Assembly (NCBI GenBank): GCA_036380835.1
Contig: DASVDZ010000007.1
Span: 34,436-98,435 of the forward strand
Reading direction: 5' to 3'
DNA length: 64,000 bases
Source: DASQJL01 sp036380835
GTDB lineage: Bacteria; Eisenbacteria; RBG-16-71-46; SZUA-252
Part shown: in pieces, positions 1 through 9,581 of the stretch
Layout: each line of letters begins with the position of its first letter
Position numbering within the stretch: position 1 is the first letter of the stretch
Translations under genes and position numbers: made by a program
The notes under the pieces: model-generated
Databases searched by the model: none
Told to the model about the DNA's origin: nothing
The model's input: the letters and a program-made list of their open reading frames with translations, nothing else

Positions 1-28
1 ACACCCCCTCGCGGACCTCGATCGCCAC
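1..28 (-). CDS. start of a further gene, probably a second MacB-type ABC permease (partial)
   Basis: A GTG at 28-26 follows the stop of the upstream permease (TAG at 34-32) by three bases and has an AGGAG Shine-Dalgarno sequence six bases before it. Only nine codons fall inside the window (VAIEVREGV). The segment resembles the short amphipathic lead-in of MacB-type permeases, and the upstream permease begins in a similar way (a GENLKIAL segment before its first membrane helix). The placement immediately after an adaptor-ATPase-permease set fits a paired permease. The product call is inference from nine residues and position only; the ribosome binding site is what is seen directly. Confidence 0.45.
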
Positions 29-31
29 GGG

Positions 32-1281
32 CTACTCCTGCCTCAGGGCCACGATCGGGTCGAGGGCCGCGGCCCGCGTCGCCGGGTAGACGCCGAAGAA
101 CAGCCCGACCGAGGAGGCGACCCCGAGGCTGATCAGCACCGACCAGGGCTGGATGGCGGCCGGGAGCGGCGTCATGGCCCGGACGGCGAGGGCGAACGCG
201 ACGCCGAGCGCCACCCCGAGCACGCCCCCGAACGTGGAGAGGACGATCGCCTCGCTCAGGAACTGGCTCACGAGGTCCGAGCGGCGGGCGCCGAGCGACT
301 TCCGGATGCCGATCTCCCGGGTCCGTTCCGTCACGGCCACGAGCATGATGTTCATGATCACGATCCCGCCGACGACGAGCGAGATCGCCACGAGCGCGAT
401 CGTCCCGGCGAAGATGCCTCCGGTCAGCGACTGGTAGATCGACTGGTACGTCTCCGCGGTCGAGATGGCGAAGTCGTCCGGCCGGCCGAGCGGGACGTGG
501 CGCTGGGCCCGGAGGACGACCCGCGCCTCGTCCTCGAGGCGCTCGAGGGAGGTCCCCTCGGGCCCCTTGACCAGGATCGAGAGCGATCGCCGCGAGCCGA
601 ACATCTTCTGGAACTGGCCGAGCGGCGTGACGACGATGTTGTCCTGGCTCTGGCCCAGGACGTTTCCCCGGGCCTTGAGGACGCCGACCACGAGAAGGGC
701 GTTCCCCGCCGATTTCACGGTCTGCCCGATCGGATCGACGCGCGGGAAGAAGGTGCTCGCCAGCTCGGATCCGATGACGCAGACGGCGCGCCGACGGTCG
801 ATGTCCGACACGTCGAGGTGGCGCCCCTGGTCGAGCTCGAACTTGCCGACGTCCTCGTACCCCTCGGTCGTGCCGAGCACGCGGACGTTGGCGAGATCGG
901 TCTTCCCCGACCGGACGTGCTTCAGCGCCTCCGCCTGCGCCACCACGCGCGTGGCCAGGCGCATCCGCTCCTCGAGGGCGCCCGCGTCCTCGAGCGTGAT
1001 GTCGCGGCGCTTCTCCGCCTCCTGGTACGCCTCGTCGCTCGTGATCAGGCCGAACTTGTCGATCGTGATGACCTGGAGCCCCTGCTCGAGGATCTTGTCG
1101 CTCACGTAGGTGTTCACGCCGTCGATCACGGCCACGACCATGATCACCGACATGACCGCGACGACGTTCCCGAGGACGGTGAGGACGGAGCGGAGCTTGT
1201 TGGCGCGGAGGGCGTCCAGGGCGATCTTGAGGTTCTCGCCCTGCGCGATCCAGAACTCGCGGCGCGAGGCGCCCCGCGGGC

Positions 1282-1285
<4 letters not shown>
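32..1285 (-). CDS. MacB/FtsX-type ABC transporter permease
   Basis: 417 aa, inner-membrane permease of a tripartite efflux system. One transmembrane helix at about residues 34-57 is followed by a periplasmic MacB-type core domain (about 60-280) and three C-terminal helices with the FtsX signature. The cytoplasmic coupling motif TREIGIRKSLGARRSDL lies between the first and second of these helices, and the protein ends with the family's ATRAAALDPIVALR tail. The ATG at 1285 overlaps the stop of the ATPase gene in an ATGA, so translation is coupled; an upstream in-frame start would lie entirely inside the ATPase gene. The neighbouring TolC, adaptor and ATPase genes argue for export rather than lipoprotein release. 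The substrate is unknown. Confidence 0.9.
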
Positions 1286-2021
<736 letters not shown>

Positions 2022-2025
<4 letters not shown>

Positions 2026-3329
2026 TTCTTCTCCGCCTTCGGCTGCTTGGGCTCCTCGATCTTGACGCTCGCGCCCGGCTTGAGGGTGCGGAGCACGCGG
2101 AAGGGGCCGGTGATCACCTTCTCGCCGGCCTTGACGTCCCCCGAGACCTCGAAGTCGGTGTCGCTCGCGATGCCGGGCTTCACCTTCCGGAACTGGGCCT
2201 TGCCGTTCACGATCACGAAGATCCCCTTGGTCTCCTCGTCCTTCCCCTTGACGGCCGTGGCGCCTCCGGCCCCCGTCGTCGCGGCCGCGGCCCTGTCCGA
2301 TCCCTTTTCCCGGCGCTTCGGGCCCTTCTGCTGCGGCTTGAGCTCGTCGGGCGTGCGGACGACGACCGACTGGATCGGGACCGTGAGGACGCTGTCCTTC
2401 TTCGCCGTTCGGATCTCCACGTCCGCGGTCATGCCGGGGCGGAGCGAGGCGGGTGGATGGTCCAGCATCACGTCGACCTCGAAGTTGGTCTGCTGCTCCT
2501 GGGTTCCCGTCTCCTCGATCTTCGGCGAGTTCGCGATCTCGGCGACGCGGCCGCTGAAGGAGGTGTCGGGGACGGCGTCCACCTTGACGGTCGCCGTCTG
2601 GCCGAGGGAGACCGCGGTCACGTCGGTCTCGTCCACGTCCGCCTCGACCTTCATCTCGCTCATGTCGGCGATCGTCATGATCACCGTTCCCGGATTGTTC
2701 ATCGTTCCGGTCACGACGATCTCTCCGCGCTCGATGCTGAGCTGCGTTACCGTGCCGTCGATCGGCGAGACGAACCGGGTCTTCGAGAGATTGTCCTCGG
2801 CCCCCTTGAGGGTCGACTCCGAGCGGTTCTCCTCCTCCTTCGCGGCGTCGACGCGCGCCTTGTCCGAATTGCGCTGCGTGCGCGCCGCCTCGAGCTCTTC
2901 GGGCGAGACGAGCTTCTCGTCGAAGAGCGACTCCTTCCGCTTGAGCGACGCGTCGGACTGAGCGAAGGCCGCCTCGGCGAGCCTCAGGTTCGAGTGCGCG
3001 GACTCGAGCGCCGCGCGCGCCTCGCCGACCCGGGCGCGGTATTGCGTGTCGTCGAGCTGGAGCAGGAACTGCCCCTTCCGGACGCGGTCCCCCTCCTTCA
3101 CCAAGAGCCGCACCACCTCGCCCGGAACCGTCGCCGACATCTTCACCTGGGTCTCCGGCTGGACCCGGCCGGGGGCGCGCACCGTGGCGGCGATCGAGGC
3201 GCGCTTCACGTCCGCGGCCTGGACCGCCAGCTTCCCGCCGGCCGCGCGATTCAAGTTGCCGATCACGAGGACGGCGAGCAGGAGGGCGCCGCCGCCGATC
3301 AGGATCAGATTCCGAGTCCGCCCCTTCAT
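2022..3329 (-). CDS. periplasmic adaptor (MacA/HlyD/RND membrane-fusion family)
   Basis: 435 aa. A single N-terminal membrane anchor (residues about 8-26) is followed by a split biotinyl-lipoyl domain (the VRLLVKEGDRVRKGQFLLQLD half near 72-92), a long charged coiled-coil hairpin (about 95-190), the second lipoyl half (VSPIDGTVTQLSIERGEIV) and beta-barrel domains. The C-terminal third carries a Lys/Arg/Ala/Gly-rich insertion (about residues 325-365) that is not typical of MacA and may be a disordered linker. The ATG at 3329 has an AAAGGA sequence ten bases upstream. It should bridge the TolC channel and the MacB-like transporter encoded on either side. Confidence 0.9.
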
Positions 3330-3354
3330 GGATTCCTTTCGTTGGATCGGGAGC

Positions 3355-4803
3355 CTAGTAGCGCCGCTCGCCGATGGCGCGCTCCAGGTCCGCCTCGGCC
3401 ACGCGCGCGTCGGCGAGCGCCTCGACGTAGCTGCGGCGCGCCTGCTCGAGGCTGACCTCGGCGTTCAGGAGATCGAGGAACGTTCCCGCGCCCAGGTCGT
3501 AGCGTCCCTTGGAGAACTTGTAGTCCTCCTCGGCCGAGGCGAGCCCGTCCTTCGAGACGTCGATGCGCTGGACGGCTTCGTGGAGCGCCAGCCACGCCTG
3601 CTCCACCTCCACGGCGACGTCGAGCTCCTGCTGCCGGCGCGACGCTTCCGCCTCGAGGAGCGCGCCCTTGGCCGATCGCGTGTTCCCCTCGATCGCCAGA
3701 CCGTCGAACAGCGGTAGGGAGAGCGCGAGCGAGCCCTGCCACCGGGTGGCGTACCGCGTGTCGTCGAACTCGATCGGCGTCGGATCCAGCTCGAGCCGGT
3801 CCGTGATCTTGGTCCGGTCGACGCTCAGGTTCCCGGTCAGGCGCGGCAGCCGCGCGGCGCGCGCGCCGAACAGCCCCGCCTTCGCCGCCCGCTCCGCGGC
3901 GGCCGACTGGCTGAGGAGCGGCCGGTTCTTGATGGCCGCCGCGATCACGGACGCGGAGTCGGGCATCGGTACGTTCTCGTCGAGCAGCTCGTCCACGTCG
4001 AGCGGCGTCCCGGGCGGCAGGCCCATGACCTGCGCGAGGCGGGACCGCGCCACCTTCACCTGGTTCTCCGCGCTGATCCGGTCGAGCTGCGTCTGGGCCC
4101 GGCGGGCACGCGCCTTGAGGAGGTCGCCGCGCGCGACGGTGCCGACGCGCAGGAGCGCCTCGGAGCGGGTCTCCTCGTCCCGGGCCAGCTGCTCCGACTG
4201 GCGCGACACTTCGGCGAGGCGCGCGGCCTTCAAGAGCTCGAAGTAGCGCTGCTTGACCGTGAAGACGACCGTGTTCCTGGTCTCCGCCTCGCCCTGGCGG
4301 GCGCCGCCCAGGAGGAGATCCTGGCGCCGCTTCTCGGCCAACGCCGGAACGCTGAAGAGGCTCACGTCGGCCGTGCCGCCGATCGAATAGTACCGGCTCT
4401 GCGGCGCGAGAAGGAGCGTGTCCGGCGGCGCGTTCGGATCGGTGTCGGCCAGGCCGCGCACCGCCGACCGCTTGTCGGGACGGATCTGCGTGTAGGAGAC
4501 GTCGGTGGAAAGGCTCGGGAGGAGGCCGCTCCAGGCCCGGAGCGCGGCTCCCCGCGCCTGCACGGTGCGCGCCGCGGCGCCTCGCACGTCCCCGTTCTTC
4601 TGGAGGGCGGTGGCGACGCACTTCTCGAGGCTCCAGCGCTCGGTCGTCGAGACTCCCGCCGTGACGCGCACCGTGGAGTCGGCCGCGGTCACGGCGCTGT
4701 CGGGAGTGGCGGGAGGCGCCTCGTTCTGGGCGGGCGCCGGGGCGGCCCAGCCGAGCAGGGCCGCGAGGGACACGAAGACGAGTCGAATCGATCGCAACGG
4801 CAT
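3355..4803 (-). CDS. TolC-family outer membrane efflux channel
   Basis: 482 aa after choosing the ATG at 4803, which is preceded by AAGGGGGAG and starts a clear signal peptide (MPLRSIRLVFVSLAALLGW, cleavage near APAPAQ). The open frame extends upstream, but that part has no signal sequence and reads as low-complexity Arg/Gly. Two OEP repeats follow, rich in long Ala/Glu/Arg helices (for example near residues 150-245 and 340-470), as in TolC. It forms the outer-membrane exit duct for the adaptor and ABC transporter that follow; the gap to the adaptor gene is 25 nt. It is the first gene of the efflux unit. I saw no clear promoter in the 98 nt upstream. Confidence 0.88.
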   Translation of the reverse strand: MPLRSIRLVFVSLAALLGWAAPAPAQNEAPPATPDSAVTAADSTVRVTAGVSTTERWSLEKCVATALQKNGDVRGAAARTVQARGAALRAWSGLLPSLSTDVSYTQIRPDKRSAVRGLADTDPNAPPDTLLLAPQSRYYSIGGTADVSLFSVPALAEKRRQDLLLGGARQGEAETRNTVVFTVKQRYFELLKAARLAEVSRQSEQLARDEETRSEALLRVGTVARGDLLKARARRAQTQLDRISAENQVKVARSRLAQVMGLPPGTPLDVDELLDENVPMPDSASVIAAAIKNRPLLSQSAAAERAAKAGLFGARAARLPRLTGNLSVDRTKITDRLELDPTPIEFDDTRYATRWQGSLALSLPLFDGLAIEGNTRSAKGALLEAEASRRQQELDVAVEVEQAWLALHEAVQRIDVSKDGLASAEEDYKFSKGRYDLGAGTFLDLLNAEVSLEQARRSYVEALADARVAEADLERAIGERRY

Positions 4804-4901
4804 TCCACTCCCCCTTGGGACGATGACAGAGCGCGGCGGACCCATACCCTCGGCATACGCCGCCACCGGCCGTTCCGTTTCAGCCGATTCGCCCGCCGCG
4901 A

Positions 4902-5624
4902 TCACCGGCCCATTCCCTGGAGGACGGCGCCGATCACGAACCCCGGCAGCACCGCGATCACGCCGAACCCGAACCCCTTCTTCGCGAAGACGCTCACGGC
5001 GAGCGCCGTGATCGCCGTCGACCAGAGGAGGAGCGGATCGGTGACCGCGTCGAGCGCGCGGACCCCGAACCCGACGTCCTCGCCGAAGAGATTGCCCAGG
5101 CCGAGGCGGACGTCGTAGCCGTGCTTGGCCAGGATCAAGGACGCCCGAACGACGTTGTCCACCAGCATGACGACCCATCCGAAGGCGACCGCGCAGACGT
5201 AGTGGCGGAACTGGAGCCTCCCCCCGAGCATCAGGTTCCCCATGAAGAAGAGGAGCGCGGCGCCGGCCACGATCCCGAATCCGACCGCGACCACGGCCGT
5301 GACGACCGTGAAGACGGGCGCGACGGGACTGTCCATGAACTTTTCCACCGCGTCGATCTTCGTCTGATCGGCGCCCTGCGCCTCGAGCTTGGCGATGGCC
5401 TCGTCACGGGCGATGCCCGAGGAAACGACGAGGCTCGCGATGCCGAGCTGCACGACCGCCGCCAGGATCAACGCGAGGAGGAAGCGCGGCCGTTCCCGCA
5501 TCGACTCGAACGTCTGCTTCGGCTTGAAGAAGACCCCCATGATCCGTCCCAGCGGCCCTGGGTCGGAGGGCGCGGCCGTCCCGCTCGCTTCAGGAGCGTC
5601 CATGGAAACGTTCTGATCGTCCAT
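4902..5624 (-). CDS. Yip1-family multi-pass membrane protein
   Basis: 240 aa. A short acidic N-terminus is followed by the family entry motif (GRIMGVFFKPKQTFESMRERPRF, given here only as residues about 26-48) and five predicted membrane helices, the pattern of bacterial Yip1-domain proteins. I chose the ATG at 5624 because GGAG sits eight bases before it; the longer reading from a TTG at 5639 has no such site. Its role is unknown; bacterial members are membrane proteins of uncharacterised function. It lies 19 nt downstream of the third TonB gene and 98 nt upstream of tolC, so it may be the last gene of the energy-transduction cluster. Confidence 0.75.
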   Translation of the reverse strand: MDDQNVSMDAPEASGTAAPSDPGPLGRIMGVFFKPKQTFESMRERPRFLLALILAAVVQLGIASLVVSSGIARDEAIAKLEAQGADQTKIDAVEKFMDSPVAPVFTVVTAVVAVGFGIVAGAALLFFMGNLMLGGRLQFRHYVCAVAFGWVVMLVDNVVRASLILAKHGYDVRLGLGNLFGEDVGFGVRALDAVTDPLLLWSTAITALAVSVFAKKGFGFGVIAVLPGFVIGAVLQGMGR

Positions 5625-5643
5625 TAGATTGTGCTCCAATGGT

Positions 5644-6342
5644 TTAGGGGGTTCTCATCAGGGTGAAGGAGAACGGGATCGCCACGGTGCACCGGACGGG
5701 GATCCCCCGTTCCTCGCCCGGCGTGAACTCGAACAGGTAGATGGCGTCGATCGCCGCGTTCACGAGAGCCTCGGACGCGCTCGTGGCCGCCACCCAGGCT
5801 CGAAGGATGCGGCCCTTCTCGTCGATGTTGACGTTCACCACCACCGTCCCCTCCTCCCCCCGGGCCCTGGCCGCGGCGGGATAGTCGGGCTCGACCCGGC
5901 GGATCACGCGGGGCGCGGTGTCGTACCGATAGAAGACCGGAGGCACGGCATCCTCGGATTCGATGGTTCCTTCGCCCGAAAGGGTGGAACCGCCCGCCCC
6001 CGCCGCCGCGTCGCCGCCCGCGACGAGGACGCGGCGGGTCGCGGCCGGCGCCGGCTCCGTCACCACGCGCGTCGCCGCGAACGTTTCGGGCGCGCCCCCC
6101 GGCCCCGCCGGGGTCGCGGGCGCCAGCGCGGCCTCGCGGGCCTCCGCGGGAGCCCCGGCCCGAAACGACGCCGCGAGCCGGATCAGCCGAAGCGGGCTCG
6201 GTCGCATCGTCGCGGCCCGCGGCGTCATAGGCGGCGCCACGACGAAGACCGTGAGATGGATCGCGGTCGCGAGTGCCAAGGCGGCGAACACCCGGCGGTA
6301 GTATCGCCTCCGATAGCGATACGACGGATGGACCGGGATCAC
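5644..6342 (-). CDS. TonB-family energy transducer (cluster B)
   Basis: 232 aa. A basic N-terminus with RRRYYRR precedes one membrane helix (about 18-37), then a long Ala/Pro/Gly-rich periplasmic linker, then a TonB C-terminal domain (about 140-230) with the YPAAARARGEEGTVVVNV strand and an Arg-Val-Glu-Pro-Asp-Tyr entry. It should carry proton-motive energy from the ExbB-ExbD complex encoded just upstream to an outer-membrane partner. GTG start at 6342 overlaps the ExbD stop (GTGA). Unlike the two TonB proteins of cluster A it lacks their shared cytoplasmic LKA.A..LLRR segment, so it is a separate subtype. No TonB-dependent receptor is encoded in the window. Confidence 0.85.
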   Translation of the reverse strand: MIPVHPSYRYRRRYYRRVFAALALATAIHLTVFVVAPPMTPRAATMRPSPLRLIRLAASFRAGAPAEAREAALAPATPAGPGGAPETFAATRVVTEPAPAATRRVLVAGGDAAAGAGGSTLSGEGTIESEDAVPPVFYRYDTAPRVIRRVEPDYPAAARARGEEGTVVVNVNIDEKGRILRAWVAATSASEALVNAAIDAIYLFEFTPGEERGIPVRCTVAIPFSFTLMRTP

Positions 6343-6749
6343 GGGCGGCCCCGCTTGGTGGCGGCGAGCACGACGCGCGGCGCCCGCGCCTCCTCGAGCT
6401 GCTCCAGCACCCTCGCGACGGTGGCGTACGGCGCGCGGGCGTCGGCGTGGAGCGCGACCAGGAGACGCGGATTCTCCCGGAGCTTGGCCGCGACCAAAGG
6501 GCCGATCCCCGCGAGGGGGACCCGCGCGTCGTTCACGGCGACCTCCCCGTCGGGACCGAGCCAGACCCGCACCGCGTTCTCGCGCCGGACGCGCTCCCCC
6601 GCGGTGACGCCGGGCAATCGCACGTCGAGCGCCGACTGGGCGGCGATCACCGTCGTGCTCAGGAAGAAGATGAGCAGGAGCATCGCGATGTCGGCCATCG
6701 AGGCCGTCGGAATGCTGCTCGCGTGCCGGGCGCGACGCCTGAGCCTCAC
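6339..6749 (-). CDS. ExbD/TolR biopolymer transport protein (cluster B, second)
   Basis: 136 aa. A basic cytoplasmic stretch (RLRRRARHAS) leads into one membrane helix with the functional aspartate in MADIAMLLLIFF, then a small periplasmic ExbD domain ending in VARVLEQLEEARAPRVVLA. GTG at 6749 overlaps the stop of the preceding exbD in a GTGA; the much longer open frame upstream is a shadow of that gene. The aspartate is the residue thought to conduct protons with ExbB. It shares only the general ExbD pattern with its partner at 6746-7156, so the pair probably forms a heteromer rather than being a recent duplicate. Confidence 0.87.
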   Translation of the reverse strand: MRLRRRARHASSIPTASMADIAMLLLIFFLSTTVIAAQSALDVRLPGVTAGERVRRENAVRVWLGPDGEVAVNDARVPLAGIGPLVAAKLRENPRLLVALHADARAPYATVARVLEQLEEARAPRVVLAATKRGRP

Positions 6750-7156
6750 GACCGATCCTCCGTCTGGATGGTCACCGCGCGGGCCCCGGCCAGCTTCACC
6801 TGGTCGAGCGCCCCGACGAGCGCCGCGTAGGGCGCCGCGTCGGCGACCGCGATGCGGACGACGAGGTCGGGAACCGACGCGAGGCGCGCCGCGATCGCGC
6901 GGCCGAGGTCCTCGGGACGAAGGACCGCGCCGCCGTCGAGCGTCCACGAGCCGTCGGCGCGCACGCGCAGGTCGGCGAGCCGCCCGGCCGGGACCGAGAC
7001 CGGGAGGTCCGACGGGGCGGGCAGCTCGAGGACGATGCCCCGCTCCACGGCGAAGATCGCGGTCGAGAGGAAGAAGATCAGGAGGAGGAACGCGACGTCC
7101 GCGGTCGAGACGAGCGAGATCTCGGGGTGGGGCGGACGGCGCCTAAGGAGCCTCAT
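6746..7156 (-). CDS. ExbD/TolR biopolymer transport protein (cluster B, first)
   Basis: 136 aa. The N-terminus MRLLRRRPPHPEISLVS leads into a membrane helix with STADVAFLLLIFF, which carries the conserved aspartate. The periplasmic part ends in the ExbD beta-alpha unit (DLVVRIAVADAAPYAALVGA and so on). The ATG at 7156 overlaps the ExbB stop (ATGA). Two ExbD genes in a row behind one ExbB match the arrangement in cluster A. Confidence 0.88.
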   Translation of the reverse strand: MRLLRRRPPHPEISLVSTADVAFLLLIFFLSTAIFAVERGIVLELPAPSDLPVSVPAGRLADLRVRADGSWTLDGGAVLRPEDLGRAIAARLASVPDLVVRIAVADAAPYAALVGALDQVKLAGARAVTIQTEDRS

Positions 7157-7947
7157 CGCGGCGCCGGCGCGCTCGTCACCTGGATCGTCGTGAGGAAGTG
7201 CTCCCACTGTTTCGTGTGCGTCGTCAGGGCGTCGGTCAGCTCGGCCCCCGACTCCTCGACGTCGATCACGAACTTGTCGATCCGCGAGACGAAGTAGTTG
7301 TGCGCCGCCTGCACGGGGATGGCCACCATCAAACCGGCCGCCGTGGTGATCAGCGCTTCGTAGATTCCGGTCGCGACGAGCCGCGCCGAGACCTCCTCGG
7401 CCGCGGCGATCGCCTCGAAGGCGTGGATCATTCCCGAAACGGTGCCGAGGAATCCGAGGAGCGGCGCGATGTTGGCGACCGTCTGGAGCCAGATGAGCCC
7501 CCGTTCGAGCTGCGCGATCTCGATCGACGCCGCCGTCTCGACCGCCTTCTCGACGGCTTCGGGGCCCCGCTTCGCGCGCGCGAGCCCCGAGTGGAGGACG
7601 GCCGCGATCGGACCCCGCGTTCCGTGGAGCATCCGCTGCGCCGCCTCGTATCCCTCGTCCTGGAGCACGCGCAGGAGCTCGGCCATCAGCCGTCGCGTAT
7701 CGGTGCGCGCTTTCGTGAAGAAGGTGGCGCGCTCGATGATGATCGCGAGCCCCACGATCGAGCAGAGGAGGATCGGGTGCATGAAGACCCCGCCCGTCCA
7801 GTAGAGCTCGAGGAGCCCGCTCTGGTGCGGGACGCGCCCGTTCGCGGCGTCGGCGGCCCAGGCCGTCGCGGCGCCGGTCAGGCTCGACGCCGCGGCGATC
7901 CAGGCACGGAAGCGGTTGCGAACGCGTGGGTTGCGTATCTGGGGCAT
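7153..7947 (-). CDS. ExbB/TolQ/MotA-family proton channel (cluster B)
   Basis: 264 aa. An N-terminal extension with its own hydrophobic stretch (about 13-31) precedes the three-helix ExbB core: helix near 52-72, then the paired helices near 150-172 (IAPLLGFLGTVSGMIHAF) and 190-215 (GIYEALITTAAGLMVAIP). The GTVxGM and ALITTAAGL motifs are the channel signatures. The ATG at 7947 lacks a convincing Shine-Dalgarno sequence and lies eight bases behind a -10-like box, so the transcript may be leaderless. First gene of a four-gene unit (exbB, exbD, exbD, tonB) coupled by 4-nt overlaps. Confidence 0.9.
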   Translation of the reverse strand: MPQIRNPRVRNRFRAWIAAASSLTGAATAWAADAANGRVPHQSGLLELYWTGGVFMHPILLCSIVGLAIIIERATFFTKARTDTRRLMAELLRVLQDEGYEAAQRMLHGTRGPIAAVLHSGLARAKRGPEAVEKAVETAASIEIAQLERGLIWLQTVANIAPLLGFLGTVSGMIHAFEAIAAAEEVSARLVATGIYEALITTAAGLMVAIPVQAAHNYFVSRIDKFVIDVEESGAELTDALTTHTKQWEHFLTTIQVTSAPAPR

Positions 7948-7955
7948 GACCCAAC

Positions 7956-7985
7956 AGGGTAGGCCCGGCGGCGCCGGGGTGTCAA
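7956..7985 (-). promoter_or_regulatory. sigma-70-like promoter of ExbB cluster B
   Basis: On the minus strand, TTGACA (7985-7980), an 18-nt spacer and TACCCT (7961-7956). Eight bases later comes the ATG of exbB. The expected transcription start falls on or within about two bases of that ATG. Confidence 0.6.
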
Positions 7986-8013
7986 GGCCGCCCGAGCCTC
8001 CCCGGACGCCGCG

Positions 8014-8724
8014 TCAGAAGCGGAAGAGAATCGGAATCGTCACCCACGTGGCGACCGGCTTCCCGTTGGCCTTCGCGGGGCGGAATCGCCACCGGGCCAC
8101 GGCGTTCCGGGCCGCCTCGTCGAGGCCGTGCACGCCGCTTCGCGTCACGATCTGCCGGACGTTTCCGTCCGATCCGACGAGGACGTCGAGCTCGACGCGG
8201 CCGCTGACGCCCGCCTCCTTCGCCCAATCCGGGTACCGGGGCTCGGGGGCGAAGACCGGCACGGGAGGCTCTTCGGCGTAGCGGTAGACGCTCTCGGGAG
8301 CGTCGCCCGAGGGTACGACCCGAGTCAGCCCCTCCGCGGGTGCCGGCCCCGAGCCGGAGCCGGGCTCGCGCGTCGGTCCGGCGTCGAACGGCGTCCTCGG
8401 CAGGACCGGGCGGTCGGGAGTGATCTCCTGGTCGACGGGCACGATCCGTCCGTCGTCGCGCCCGCCCGTCGGCGTCGGCGGGGCATCGATCGGCGGCAGG
8501 GGGATCAGCGGCGGCGGCGGCAGGATCCGAACGTCCCCCGGGATCGCTCGGAGCACCGCGTCGCTCCCCCCGTTGCGCCAGAGCGGCATCAGGGCCGCGA
8601 GCAGCGCCAGATGGAAAAGGCCCGAAAGGAAGAGCCCGCGGCGCAGATGGCTGCGCGCGCGGGCCTTGAGCTCCGACGCTCCGAACGGACTCCCGAAGAG
8701 GTTCCCCGAGGCGAGGGCGGTCAT
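8014..8724 (-). CDS. TonB-family energy transducer (cluster A, second)
   Basis: 236 aa. A cytoplasmic segment ELKARARSHLRR precedes one membrane helix (about 31-50), a Pro-rich linker with PPPPLIPLPP, and a TonB C-terminal domain from about residue 150 (EPRYPDWAKEAGVSGRVELD) that ends in Phe-Arg-Phe. The ATG at 8724 was chosen because AGGAAAGGG lies just upstream and the open frame beyond it has no family features. Its N-terminal segment and C-terminus are clearly related to the neighbouring TonB at 8847-9581, so the two arose by tandem duplication. The gap of 122 nt between them holds no feature I recognise. Confidence 0.87.
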   Translation of the reverse strand: MTALASGNLFGSPFGASELKARARSHLRRGLFLSGLFHLALLAALMPLWRNGGSDAVLRAIPGDVRILPPPPLIPLPPIDAPPTPTGGRDDGRIVPVDQEITPDRPVLPRTPFDAGPTREPGSGSGPAPAEGLTRVVPSGDAPESVYRYAEEPPVPVFAPEPRYPDWAKEAGVSGRVELDVLVGSDGNVRQIVTRSGVHGLDEAARNAVARWRFRPAKANGKPVATWVTIPILFRF

Positions 8725-8846
8725 GACGCGACCCTTTCCTGTTCCGGCTCGCCGCGCGGACGCGGCGTCGCGGGGGGGAAGCCCGGGGGGCTCCGATCCG
8801 GCGGCGCGATCGGCCCGCCGGCACTTCCTTTCGATCCGGAAACGGC

Positions 8847-9581
8847 TTAGAAGTGGAAGTCGACCGGCACTTCCACCCAGACCGCGACCGGCTTGTTGTT
8901 GCTCAGGGCGGGCTTGAAGACCCACTTCTTCACGGCGTCGACGGCCGCGTCGTTGAGTCCGGTCACGCCCTTGATCACCTTCACGTTCTTGACGCGCCCG
9001 TCCTTGCCCACCAGGACGTGCAGCGTGACCCGTCCCTGGATCTGCGCCTCGCGCGCGAACTCCGGATAGGTCGGTTGGACCGTTGTCACCGGCGCGGGGG
9101 CGTCCTCGAAGTAGACGAACTCCCCCTCGGACGGGAGGTTGTCGCTCGACGCGATGACGAGCGAATCCTTGCCGGAGCCCGACCCGAGCCCGACCGGCGC
9201 CATCATCGCCGAGAGCTCCTGCTGCGTCATGATCGTCTGCTCGGGTGCCTTCGCGTCCGGGACCGGAACCGGCGTTCCGATCGTCGGCTTCACGATCGGC
9301 TGGTTCACCGGGATGACCGGCGGCGGCGGCGCCGAGGAGAGAGGCGGCGGCGGCGGGAGCGTCTCCATGCGAATGACGCGTCCCGTATAGGCCACCTCGT
9401 CGGGAGGCTTGTAGAGCTTGCTCGCGAGGTACGCGCCGATGATCGCGAGGTGGATCAGACAGGAGAGGATGAGCGCCCGGCGCAGGAGCCGCTGCGCCTG
9501 GGCCTTCAGGTCGGCGGCGCCGATCGGGACGCGGTCGATCGTGCTCGTGACGGCCGAAGCCGTGGCGGTGGCGGTCGTCAC
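8847..9581 (-). CDS. TonB-family energy transducer (cluster A, first)
   Basis: 244 aa. The cytoplasmic segment DLKAQAQRLLRR precedes a membrane helix (about 37-57); then a Pro-rich linker (PPPPPLSSAPPPPVIPV) and a TonB C-terminal domain from about residue 165 (YPEFAREAQIQGRVTLHVLV), ending in Phe-His-Phe. GTG start at 9581 overlaps the ExbD stop (GTGA). It is expected to couple the ExbB-ExbD motor encoded upstream to outer-membrane partners. Start choice: longer readings run antisense-like through exbD and are shadows. Confidence 0.88.
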   Translation of the reverse strand: MTTATATASAVTSTIDRVPIGAADLKAQAQRLLRRALILSCLIHLAIIGAYLASKLYKPPDEVAYTGRVIRMETLPPPPPLSSAPPPPVIPVNQPIVKPTIGTPVPVPDAKAPEQTIMTQQELSAMMAPVGLGSGSGKDSLVIASSDNLPSEGEFVYFEDAPAPVTTVQPTYPEFAREAQIQGRVTLHVLVGKDGRVKNVKVIKGVTGLNDAAVDAVKKWVFKPALSNNKPVAVWVEVPVDFHF

